From Carnobacterium_B sp045617425 (lineage in GTDB: Bacteria > Bacillota > Bacilli > Lactobacillales > Carnobacteriaceae), in the NCBI RefSeq assembly GCF_045617425.1, contig NZ_JAZLIO010000009.1, forward strand, positions 434,001-498,000: a stretch of DNA of 64,000 bases, written 5' to 3'. Positions 1 through 7,082 of the stretch are shown here, piece after piece. Made by a program: the position numbers and the translations under genes. Each line of letters starts with the position of its first letter. The stretch's first letter is position 1. The notes beneath the pieces are model-generated. The model did no database searches and was not told the DNA's origin. It saw only the letters and a list, made by a program, of their open reading frames with translations.

Positions 1-831
1 AAAGGCTGGTAGACAGTGTAAAATAATCATGTCATCTTTTCCAGTTGCACGAACCATCTCCATATTTAACTGATAAGGAGTCAATAACTCGATCCGTTCT
101 GCAAACTTATCTTCTTCTCCCATAGATACCCAGACATCGGTATATAACACATCTGCGCCTTTAACACCTTCTGCAACATCTTTTGTGATTATCAATTTGC
201 TACCAGATTGTTTCGCAAAAGATTGAGCCATATCAACTAATTCTTTTTCTGGGAATAATGATTCAGGTGAGACGATTCGAATGTTTACTCCTAAAATTGC
301 ACCTGTGACTAGCAAGCTGTTTGCTACATTATTACGGCCATCTCCAACATAGGCTAACGTAAGCCCTTCAAGGTGTCCGAAGTTTTCTTTAACCGTCAAA
401 AAGTCTGCGATCATTTGCGTTGGATGCCATTCATCCGTTAACCCATTCCATACGGGAACACCTGAAAATTCTGCTAATTGTTCTACAGTACTTTGTTTGA
501 ATCCACGAAATTCAATTCCATCGAACATACTTCCGAGTACTCGTGCTGTATCTTCAACAGATTCTTTTTTACCTAATTGAATATCATTTTTCCCAAGGTA
601 CTCAGGATGTGCACCTAAATCAATAGCTGCTGTAGTAAACGCAGCACGCGTACGAGTAGAAGCTTTTTCAAACAACAAAGCGATATTTTTCCCTTCTAAA
701 TAGTGATGTGGAATACCTCTTTTTTTTAAATCTTTTAAATGTGCAGATAGGTCGATTAAATACATCAATTCTTCTTTTGTAAAATCTTTTTCAGCTAACA
801 AACTACGTCCTTGGAATACTTGTTTTGTCAT
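1..831 (-). CDS. arcB: Ornithine carbamoyltransferase, catabolic (3' end outside window)
   Basis: Carbamoyl transfer between phosphate and ornithine/citrulline. In the arginine deiminase pathway it runs as citrulline phosphorolysis, giving ornithine and carbamoyl phosphate in the cytoplasm. The first 277 codons are present; the frame stays open to the window edge, so roughly the last 50-60 residues are missing compared with a usual 330-340. Visible motifs are the carbamoyl-phosphate loop STRTR at about residues 58-62, an SMG loop (WVSMGEE) typical of ornithine rather than aspartate carbamoyltransferases, and HCLP at about 272-275. The start ATG lies 43 bases downstream of the arcA stop in the same direction, so the two are likely cotranscribed. 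The catabolic name (arcB rather than argF) rests on that neighbour, not on the sequence itself. Confidence 0.93.
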   Translation of the reverse strand, partial: MTKQVFQGRSLLAEKDFTKEELMYLIDLSAHLKDLKKRGIPHHYLEGKNIALLFEKASTRTRAAFTTAAIDLGAHPEYLGKNDIQLGKKESVEDTARVLGSMFDGIEFRGFKQSTVEQLAEFSGVPVWNGLTDEWHPTQMIADFLTVKENFGHLEGLTLAYVGDGRNNVANSLLVTGAILGVNIRIVSPESLFPEKELVDMAQSFAKQSGSKLIITKDVAEGVKGADVLYTDVWVSMGEEDKFAERIELLTPYQLNMEMVRATGKDDMIILHCLPAF

Positions 832-874
832 TACTTATTCCTCCATATACTTAAATCTGATTTTAAAACAGTTC

Positions 875-2116
875 TTATTGTTTTGGTAAATCTTCACGAA
901 TCAAAGGCATACTCATACAACGTGGACCGCCACGACCTCTAGACAACTCACTGGAGGCAATCTCGATCACTTCAACTCCGTGGCTTCTTAACAAGGCATT
1001 CGAAACATAGTTGCGATCATATGTGACCACTACTCCAGGAGCGATAGCTAATGTGTTAGAGCCATCATTCCATTGTTCACGAGGTGCAGCAATCGCATCT
1101 CCGCCACCGCATGGAATCAGTGTCAATTTTGGTACACCAAGTGCTTCACGTAAAACTTCTTGTAAGTCTGAACGCTGGGTCATCTTCACTATTCCAGGTT
1201 CGTCACCTTTTTCTAAAATATAAGTGTCTACTTCACCATTATTTTTTTGTATGCCAGGATGGATAGTAAATTTATCATAATCAACCATTGTAAACACTGT
1301 ATCCAAATGCATCATAGCACGAACATTGGGAATTTTTATTGCCAATACTTTTTCAAAATTGGAGTTGCGGTCAAACAATTCGATTGCTAGTTGTTCAATG
1401 GCTTTAGCTGAAGTTCGTTGAGAGATACCGATTGCAATTACTTTATCGTTTAAGACAAGTTCATCTCCGCCTTCAATTCGAGATGTATGATTACGATCTC
1501 GCCATACTTCTACATCTTGGTCAGCAAATCTTGGGTGATATTTCATGATTGCTTCAATAAACAGCGACTCTCTATTACGAGCTTCAAAAGCCATATGATT
1601 AATTGTTAGTCCATTTCCAATTGCCGCAGCTGGATCTCGAGTAAAATAAAGATTTGGCATTGGATCCATAAAGAATGGATAAACTTCTTCACTTGATACG
1701 TCTGCTAAATGATGGCTTTCAATACTGACATCTTTCTTCCTAATACCTGCCATGATAGCATCTACCATTTCTTGTGTGTCAAAACTTAGAAGATATTTCC
1801 TTAATCCTTCTTTAACACCATCCGTTTCAATATTTGATTCATCTAGAATTCTATCAAGAAATTTTTCTTTCATCTTACCAGCATCGATTGCTTCTGCTGT
1901 TAGTTTTTCCAAATACAGTACTTCAACTCCGCGGTCAATCAATGCTTGAGCAAAGGCATCGTGCTCTTTTTGAATAACTGGTAAATGAGGAATATCGTCA
2001 AATAACAAGCGCTCCATAATTTCAGGGGTCAAATTTTCTACTTCTTTTCCTGGTCTTTTCAATAATACCGTCTTTAATCTTCCAATCTCAGACATTACAT
2101 GAATGGGTGTTGTCAT
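875..2116 (-). CDS. arcA: Arginine deiminase
   Basis: Hydrolyses arginine to citrulline and ammonia, the first step of the arginine deiminase pathway, which yields ATP and raises cytoplasmic pH. The 413-residue length is normal for the family. Motifs seen: FTRDPAAAIG and GGDELVL in the fold core, HLDTVFTM carrying a conserved His-x-Asp, and the C-terminal GGPRCMSMPL with the nucleophilic cysteine at residue 400. It is the promoter-proximal gene of the leftward arcA-arcB unit, and argR is divergent across a 240-base A+T-rich gap. Control by arginine through ArgR is therefore likely but inferred. Confidence 0.96.
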   Translation of the reverse strand: MTTPIHVMSEIGRLKTVLLKRPGKEVENLTPEIMERLLFDDIPHLPVIQKEHDAFAQALIDRGVEVLYLEKLTAEAIDAGKMKEKFLDRILDESNIETDGVKEGLRKYLLSFDTQEMVDAIMAGIRKKDVSIESHHLADVSSEEVYPFFMDPMPNLYFTRDPAAAIGNGLTINHMAFEARNRESLFIEAIMKYHPRFADQDVEVWRDRNHTSRIEGGDELVLNDKVIAIGISQRTSAKAIEQLAIELFDRNSNFEKVLAIKIPNVRAMMHLDTVFTMVDYDKFTIHPGIQKNNGEVDTYILEKGDEPGIVKMTQRSDLQEVLREALGVPKLTLIPCGGGDAIAAPREQWNDGSNTLAIAPGVVVTYDRNYVSNALLRSHGVEVIEIASSELSRGRGGPRCMSMPLIREDLPKQ

Positions 2117-2356
2117 TGCATTTAACCTTCCCTTCTTGATGCTTCTTATTGATTACACATCTATAATAACGTTTACCTTTTTTTTATGAAAGTTTAAAGT
2201 TCACACTTAAAATGTCGATTTCATCACATTATTTTTCTCATTTTTCATATATATTCTTTTTATAGAATATTCACTATGTAACGAATCTTTATACTGTATA
2301 TGAATGTTCTTTATACATTTTTTATTAACTAACTTTTTTTTAAAAGGTGGAGAAAT
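2117..2356. promoter_or_regulatory. Divergent arcA / argR control region
   Basis: A 240-base, very A+T-rich gap between divergent arcA and argR. It contains several GAATATTC / TGAATGTTC-like stretches (around 2250-2310) of the general kind bound by ArgR/AhrC proteins, and a possible TATTAT -10 for arcA near 2160. No site matches a consensus well enough to be placed exactly. argR has a clear AAGGTGGAG ribosome binding site at 2344-2352. The regulatory role is inferred from gene arrangement. Confidence 0.45.
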
Positions 2357-2875
2357 ATGAAGAAAAAAGATCGCTTATTTACGATAAAAAAACTTATTCT
2401 CAATCACAGTATTGCTACACAACAAGAATTAATGAATCACTTGCAAAAAGAAAATATCCAAACTACTCAAGCAACTCTTTCTAGAGATATAAAAGAATTA
2501 AATTTAATCAAAGTAACACAATTAGACCGAACAACAAAATATACATTTTTCCATGACACTTTTCTCGAAAAGAGTCTGTACTATAGACTTGAAAAAGCGT
2601 TACATAACTACGCAGTAAGCATAAAATGTATTGGTTTTTTTGTTATCCTTTTTGTTCGTCCTACTCATCCAAGAATTATTGCTTCTCTGATTGATGAATT
2701 AAAGATACCGGCCATTGCTGGTACAATTGCTAGTTTTGATACTTGTTTGATTATTTTAAATACGGAACAAGAAGCTCAACTATTGTGTGCTTGTTTGTCT
2801 GATATTATTCTTGAGCAATCTACTGATGATTTAGAAAAAAAACTAGTTCCTTTATTTCAAAAAAACTTTACATAA
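2357..2875 (+). CDS. argR: ArgR/AhrC-family arginine regulator
   Basis: Transcription factor of the arginine repressor family, predicted to sense arginine and act on the adjacent arcAB genes. Length 172, slightly longer than the usual 150. The N-terminal winged helix-turn-helix (about residues 5-55) includes the typical TTQATLSRDIKEL recognition segment. The C-terminal oligomerisation and arginine-binding domain ends in GTIASFDTCLIIL, where most family members have GTIAGDDT. One of the two acidic residues that contact arginine is thus replaced, as happens in one partner of paired regulators such as lactococcal ArgR/AhrC and ArcR-like proteins. Divergent from arcA and followed by a strong terminator. 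Whether it represses or activates arc cannot be told from sequence. Confidence 0.88.
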   Translation: MKKKDRLFTIKKLILNHSIATQQELMNHLQKENIQTTQATLSRDIKELNLIKVTQLDRTTKYTFFHDTFLEKSLYYRLEKALHNYAVSIKCIGFFVILFVRPTHPRIIASLIDELKIPAIAGTIASFDTCLIILNTEQEAQLLCACLSDIILEQSTDDLEKKLVPLFQKNFT

Positions 2876-2882
2876 AAACAAA

Positions 2883-2940
2883 AAAACTAATCTGAACAAA
2901 AGGGATTCTTACATCTCACTTTTTTCAGATTAGTTTTTAG
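2883..2940. terminator. Bidirectional terminator between argR and ohr
   Basis: Perfect 13-bp arms AAAACTAATCTGA (2883-2895) and TCAGATTAGTTTT (2925-2937), with a T-run on the argR side and an A-run that becomes a T-run on the other strand. It sits between convergent argR and ohr and can serve both. Confidence 0.85.
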
Positions 2941-2952
2941 TTTGCTACAATT

Positions 2953-3384
2953 TTATTTGTATTCTATCGCTTTTATATCAACATCAATGTTGTTTTGAAC
3001 AGCTTTAGAATATGGACAGAATGCATGTGCTTTTTCTGCTAATTCTTGAGTTGTTTCTATGCTTTGTCCTTCAATAGCAACTGTCAGTACTACAGATAAT
3101 TTAACACCGTTGTCTGTCGGATCTGAATTTAAAGAAACATCAGCTGTTACTTCTGATTTAGCTTCAATTTTAGCTTGTTTGATCATTATTTCAAGTGCTG
3201 AATTGAAACACGCACTATAACCTAAAGCAAATAATTGTTCTGGGTTGCTACCTTGTCCTGGTCCGCCCATTTGTTTTGGAGTCGATACTTTTATAGAAAA
3301 AGAACCATCGGGTAAACGGCTTTCTCCGTTACGTCCCCCCGTGTTGATTGCTGTCGTTTGATACAATACTTTTGATTCAGCCAT
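2953..3384 (-). CDS. ohr: Organic hydroperoxide resistance protein (OsmC/Ohr family)
   Basis: Thiol-dependent peroxidase that reduces organic hydroperoxides in the cytoplasm. Length 143, standard for Ohr. The two catalytic cysteines are visible: Cys59 in GYSACFNSAL and Cys123 in HAFCPYSKAV; the early Arg of the Ohr active site is probably in the GGRNGESR segment. Its ATG overlaps the end of the upstream ohrR gene by 8 bases, and its AGGAGG site lies inside ohrR, so the two are translated from one message. Control by OhrR is supported by the operator found upstream of ohrR. Confidence 0.95.
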   Translation of the reverse strand: MAESKVLYQTTAINTGGRNGESRLPDGSFSIKVSTPKQMGGPGQGSNPEQLFALGYSACFNSALEIMIKQAKIEAKSEVTADVSLNSDPTDNGVKLSVVLTVAIEGQSIETTQELAEKAHAFCPYSKAVQNNIDVDIKAIEYK

Positions 3385-3820
3385 TATTTATTCCTCCTAA
3401 AATTTCTGTTAATTGATTGATTTTTGTTAATAGGTCAAAATAATCTTTTTCTTCCAAATTTAATAGGGACAGGCAGGCAGAAACTTTTTCTAATAACTCA
3501 TCCTTTAAATTATCAGCTTTTGAAGTAGTCGCAATAATTACTCTTCTTTCGTCTTCCGGATGACGATTTCGAGTAATAAATCCATTCGCTTCCATTCGCT
3601 TTAGCATCGGTGTTAAAGTTCCACTATCCAGTCCAAGTTTTGTTCCTAATGATTGAACACTCAGGCCAGATTCTTCCCATAATACAAGCAATGTGACATA
3701 TTGAGTATACGTAAGAGAAAAGGGTTCTAATACCGGACGATAAAGTTTCGTAAACTGTTTCGATAAAGAATAAGTAGAAAAACATAATTGTTCTTCTAGT
3801 AAAAAATCGTTTCCTTCCAT
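3377..3820 (-). CDS. ohrR: MarR-family peroxide-sensing repressor OhrR
   Basis: A 147-residue winged-helix MarR protein. The single cysteine near the N-terminus (Cys13 in EEQLCFSTYSLS) matches the reactive Cys15 of Bacillus OhrR, whose oxidation releases DNA; the DNA-binding part is LTPMLKRMEANGFITRNRHPEDERR. The ATG at 3820 is chosen because AGGAGG lies 7 bases upstream; an out-of-frame ATG lies between them. First gene of the ohrR-ohr pair, preceded by a 13-bp palindrome that fits the known OhrR site, which implies autoregulation. Confidence 0.92.
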   Translation of the reverse strand: MEGNDFLLEEQLCFSTYSLSKQFTKLYRPVLEPFSLTYTQYVTLLVLWEESGLSVQSLGTKLGLDSGTLTPMLKRMEANGFITRNRHPEDERRVIIATTSKADNLKDELLEKVSACLSLLNLEEKDYFDLLTKINQLTEILGGINNG

Positions 3821-3846
3821 TCATGTTCCTCCTAAATAAGTTGCGC

Positions 3847-3859
3847 ACAATTAAATTGT
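3847..3859. promoter_or_regulatory. OhrR operator
   Basis: The perfect palindrome ACAATTAAATTGT lies 27 bases upstream of the ohrR start. It equals the core half of the Bacillus subtilis OhrR site (TACAATTAAATTGTA as known for ohrA). A degenerate second copy (AATTTTAAATTACAAT) follows at about 3870-3885. Confidence 0.8.
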
Positions 3860-3915
3860 ACGCTATTTAATTTTAAATTACAATACTTTTCATCTATTCC
3901 AAATTTTTTTTCTTT

Positions 3916-4338
3916 CTATCCTTCAATGATTTTTACCATGAAATTTCGCTCCCTAGGTCCGTCAAATTCACAAAAATAAAGACTTTGCCATGTCCCTAAA
4001 ATCAAACGTCCCTTAGAGATTATTAAGGTTTCACTTGCCCCTAGAACGGATGATTTCATATGCCCATCTGAGTTTCCTTCCATATGTATATACTCTTCTT
4101 TATTGGGAAACGTCTGATTCAAACCTAAACTCAGATCCGTTTTAACATCTGGATCTGCATTTTCATTAATAGTAATCGCTGCTGTCGTATGTGGGCAAAA
4201 AACTAACATTAGTCCATTCTTTATCCCACTTCTAGATAAAGCTTGTTGCAAATATTCATCAATGTTTATAAACGATTGTTTTTTTTCTGTTGAAAGTTCA
4301 AATGTATAAAGGTTATTGGTCATATTATTCAGCTCCAT
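3916..4338 (-). CDS. YjbQ / UPF0047 family protein
   Basis: Small cytoplasmic protein of the UPF0047/YjbQ family. Some members show weak thiamine-phosphate synthase activity, but the physiological role is not settled. Conserved blocks are all present: CPHTTAAITINE, GNSDGHMKSSVLG with the family His, and GTWQSLYFCEFDGPRER near the C-terminus. Length 140 is normal. The ATG at 4338 follows GGAGG at 10 bases; an in-frame ATG at 4323 with its own GGAG is an alternative start. It stands alone between ohrR and the divergent YaiI gene. Confidence 0.88.
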   Translation of the reverse strand: MELNNMTNNLYTFELSTEKKQSFINIDEYLQQALSRSGIKNGLMLVFCPHTTAAITINENADPDVKTDLSLGLNQTFPNKEEYIHMEGNSDGHMKSSVLGASETLIISKGRLILGTWQSLYFCEFDGPRERNFMVKIIEG

Positions 4339-4442
4339 TTCCTCTTTACCTCCATCATACAGTATTCTAAAGTAATCCTAAACATATACGCTAGAAACTG
4401 ATATACTAAGAGAATAAAAATAAGTAGAAAGTCGGTGAAATC

Positions 4443-4886
4443 TTGCAGATTTATATCGATGCAGATGCCTGTCCAGTAAAAAATATTATTATCGAAGAAG
4501 CCTTAGCAAAGAACATTCCTGTCACACTGGTGACAAGTATTTCGCATTTCTCAACCAAAGAGCAACCTGTAGGAGTAAATACCGTATATGTTGATACCGG
4601 AGCTGAAGCTGCAGATTATCGGATCATAAAACTAATTGAAAAAGGCGATATCCTTATCACACAAGATTACGGATTAGCTTCATTAGGATTAGGAAAAGGG
4701 TGTATTGTTCTTCATCATACAGGATATATGTACACATCAGAAAACATTGACCAATTGCTGCAATCTCGCTATTTAAGTGCCATGGTTCGAAAAAGTGGCA
4801 AACGAACAAAAGGCCCAAAACCATTCACAGATGAAAATCGCAGAGAATTTAGACAGCGGTTCAAAGAACTTATTTCTACTCTATAA
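4443..4886 (+). CDS. YaiI/YqxD family protein (DUF188, UPF0178)
   Basis: Conserved PIN-like cytoplasmic protein of unknown function. It begins with the family signature IYIDADACPVKN (residues 3-14), has DYGLASLGLGKGC and DTGAEAADYRI in the middle, and ends with the basic KRTKGPKPFTDENRREF segment. The 147 residues match the family length. Translation starts at TTG, because the signature needs it and no ATG lies nearby; the GGTG upstream is a weak ribosome site. A strong terminator follows directly. Confidence 0.88.
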   Translation: MQIYIDADACPVKNIIIEEALAKNIPVTLVTSISHFSTKEQPVGVNTVYVDTGAEAADYRIIKLIEKGDILITQDYGLASLGLGKGCIVLHHTGYMYTSENIDQLLQSRYLSAMVRKSGKRTKGPKPFTDENRREFRQRFKELISTL

Positions 4887-4890
4887 AAAA

Positions 4891-4936
4891 AATTCTTATT
4901 TTGATGGTCTCTCCATCAGAATAAGAATATTTTTTT
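4891..4936 (+). terminator. Rho-independent terminator after the DUF188 gene
   Basis: A near-perfect 16-bp stem (TTCTTATTTTGATGG with CCATCAGAATAAGAA) and a short loop, followed by a seven-T run. Confidence 0.85.
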
Positions 4937-4963
4937 GGACCACTTATTTTTCGCTTACTGAAA

Positions 4964-5148
4964 GTTCCACTCTTCCATCAACTGCCCTTTCATGGAAGAG
5001 TGGAACCTAAAAATCTCTTTACTCGTCTATGAAACGACTCTTCATGGATGAGTGACACCTAAAATGAACTTCACTTATCCATGAAAGTTCATTTCACGTC
5101 TAAGTAAGACATTAAAAAGATCTCACTCTTCCGTGGAAAAATGAGATC
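4964..5148. repeat. Palindromic-unit array A (four units, about 50-bp period)
   Basis: Four consecutive imperfect palindromes lie between convergent genes. Unit 1 (4964-5006) has perfect 15-bp arms, GTTCCACTCTTCCAT and ATGGAAGAGTGGAAC. Unit 2 (5021-5053) pairs ACTCGTCTATGAA with TTCATGGATGAGT, the two mismatches being G-U pairs in RNA. Unit 3 (5069-5110) is degenerate. Unit 4 (5119-5148) pairs GATCTCACTCTT with AAAAATGAGATC through G-U wobbles. The shared core is CACTCWTCCATGAA. Related arrays lie near 50.4 and 58.1 kb. Function unknown; unit 4 may also terminate the neighbouring receptor gene. Confidence 0.8.
5119..5148 (-). terminator. Terminator-like repeat unit after the first receptor gene
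   Basis: Read leftward, the fourth unit of array A gives a stem GATCTCATTTTT / AAGAGTGAGATC (paired with wobbles) followed by TTTTT, 8 bases past the stop of the receptor gene. A repeat unit appears to act as the terminator. Confidence 0.55.
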
Positions 5149-5156
5149 AAAAATTT

Positions 5157-6851
5157 TTAAAGTTTAAAGTGACTAACCATTTCAGTTAAGTTTTCAGCAA
5201 GGTTGGCAAGTTGTTCTGAACTTCCTGCAACTTCCTCCATAGAACTCGTAATTTGTTGTGAAGCTGCAGATGTCTGCTCAACTCCAGCAGCCGATTCTTC
5301 TGAAACGGATGCAATTTCTTCAATAGAGCTATTCATGATCTCACTGTTAACTTTTATGCTTTCTAAGTTATCAGAGATCCCTTTGATTCCATCTACCATA
5401 ATAGTAACAGAAGCATTGATTTGATTAAACGTTTGACCAGTCTTAGCAATTTGACTTGTTCCTTCTTCTACTTCAACATAACCCGTTTGCAACGAATCAC
5501 TTACTCGTTTCGACTCCGTTTGTATCTTTTCAACAAATCCAGTAATATCTGCGATTGAAACGGCTACTTGTTCAGCTAGTTTACGGACTTCATCTGCAAC
5601 GACAGCAAATCCTCTACCATGTTCACCAGCTCTTGCTGCTTCAATAGCTGCATTTAAAGCTAGTAAATTAGTTTGATCGGCAATTTTTTGGATGATCACG
5701 ACTAAATTATTAATCTCTTGAGTTTGATTATCTAAAGTAGCCATTTTTGCTACTGCGTCTTGAACGATTTCATCAATTTTAGCCATTTGACGGCTAGTAT
5801 CTTCCATATATTGCTTTCCTTCAGTTGTCATAGATAAAACACCCATTGATGAATCTTTGATTTTTTCACCATTTTTATTTGTACTTTGTACTTTTTTCGT
5901 GAAGTTTTCCATGACAACAGCTAAATTACTGGCAGTTGTTGCTTGTGTTTCTGATCCTGTAGCCAACTCTTGCATCGTTATGGCTACTTGTTCAGACCCT
6001 GATTTCACTTCACTTGCTGATTGATTTAGTTCTTCACTATGACTGCTTAAATCTTCTGAAGCTTTTGCAATGCCCTTCATAACACTTTTAACCGTTTTTT
6101 GCATTTTATTCATAGAGATACTTAATTTGCCTGTTTCATCTTTTTCAGTTATTTCTAAGGGCTCTGAACTAAGATCTCCTGCAGATATACTCTGCATTCT
6201 TTGCATCACTACATTAAGCGGTTTTACAATGTTATTAGAGGTCAAATAAGCTACAACTACTGATAAAACAGCAACCAGCATCATTATAATAACACCTATT
6301 ATTGATACACGTTCCCCGTTTTCAATAACTTCTTGACCAATAGTGTTAATTTCTTGTTCGCGTTCTTCAGCTAATTCAGAAAATCCTGCAACTAGTTCTT
6401 TCTCAATTGGTTGTGCTTGTCCTACCATAATTTCACGGACACTTTCCATATCCTCATTATCATAGGCTGCAAGAGCCTCATCAGTCAGCATGCCCCACTC
6501 GATTTTTTTACTGATCAACTCATTTAATTTTTCAGATTCACTTAATTCTAATGCTTGATTTTCTAGTGCAATACTTATGTCTGTTTCATTTTCAAATTCT
6601 TGTCTATATGATTCATCCTCATATAACATGAACCCTCTCATCAAACTAGTTCGTTTGTTCATATTCGTTGATAATTTTTCGTTAACAATTAACAGCTCCA
6701 TCTTTTGTTCCAATATCATTTTTACTGAATCATTTGTTTTGTTTATTGAGTTGATTGTGTAAATGCTTAATACAAGCATTAATACGATCGTAACTCCAAA
6801 ACCTGCTAAAATCTTTGCCCGAATACTTTTAAACTGAAACCTCTTTTTCAT
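5157..6851 (-). CDS. Methyl-accepting chemotaxis protein (four-helix-bundle sensor type)
   Basis: Membrane chemoreceptor that signals through CheA/CheW. Order of parts: basic N-terminus, TM1 at about 14-33, an extracellular helical sensor (about 35-180) of the 4HB_MCP kind, TM2 at about 182-206, HAMP to about 260, then a long coiled-coil signalling domain. The hairpin tip carries LNAAIEAARAGEHGRGFAVVADE-type sequence with flanking methylation-helix repeats rich in E/Q pairs. No C-terminal CheR-docking pentapeptide; the protein ends SHFKL. The ligand cannot be predicted. Its cytoplasmic half is nearly identical to the receptor gene 231 bases upstream, so the pair is a duplication. I find no sigma-D promoter directly before it, so readthrough from that gene is plausible. 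Confidence 0.93.
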   Translation of the reverse strand: MKKRFQFKSIRAKILAGFGVTIVLMLVLSIYTINSINKTNDSVKMILEQKMELLIVNEKLSTNMNKRTSLMRGFMLYEDESYRQEFENETDISIALENQALELSESEKLNELISKKIEWGMLTDEALAAYDNEDMESVREIMVGQAQPIEKELVAGFSELAEEREQEINTIGQEVIENGERVSIIGVIIMMLVAVLSVVVAYLTSNNIVKPLNVVMQRMQSISAGDLSSEPLEITEKDETGKLSISMNKMQKTVKSVMKGIAKASEDLSSHSEELNQSASEVKSGSEQVAITMQELATGSETQATTASNLAVVMENFTKKVQSTNKNGEKIKDSSMGVLSMTTEGKQYMEDTSRQMAKIDEIVQDAVAKMATLDNQTQEINNLVVIIQKIADQTNLLALNAAIEAARAGEHGRGFAVVADEVRKLAEQVAVSIADITGFVEKIQTESKRVSDSLQTGYVEVEEGTSQIAKTGQTFNQINASVTIMVDGIKGISDNLESIKVNSEIMNSSIEEIASVSEESAAGVEQTSAASQQITSSMEEVAGSSEQLANLAENLTEMVSHFKL

Positions 6852-7027
6852 TTTTTTTGCTCCCTCTTATTTGTTAGTTGATTTAGAACTGCTCCCTTAT
6901 GCGGAACTCTTAACCCCTAACTCCCTGTTTTATTCTTAAAGAATTCTTCCTTTAACGCTATGCCTTTACTAACAGGCAACCCTATAGTTCCTATTCCTTC
7001 AAGCAACTATTTGCCGATTCATATAAC

Positions 7028-7058
7028 GAGGCTGGAAAATTTTTCCGGCCTCTCTTTT
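7028..7058 (+). terminator. Hairpin with T-run between the two receptor genes, rightward polarity
   Basis: GAGGCTGGAAAA pairs with TTTTCCGGCCTC and is followed by TCTTTTT on the + strand. On the - strand, where both neighbouring genes are read, no T-run follows. Similar GAGGCTGG...CC(A/G)GCCTC hairpins are common in Lactobacillales genomes. Confidence 0.5.
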
Positions 7059-7082
7059 TATTATCTATTATTTCTCACTAGT

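Noticed and set aside
4964..5148. CRISPR-like array
   Set aside because: The period is regular but units are palindromes of variable sequence, there are no exact direct repeats or unique spacers, and each array has only three or four units.
7011..7026. TTGCCGATTCAT as a sigma-D -10 element
   Set aside because: It lies on the + strand, has no TAAA-like box about 15 bases upstream and does not lead into a gene.
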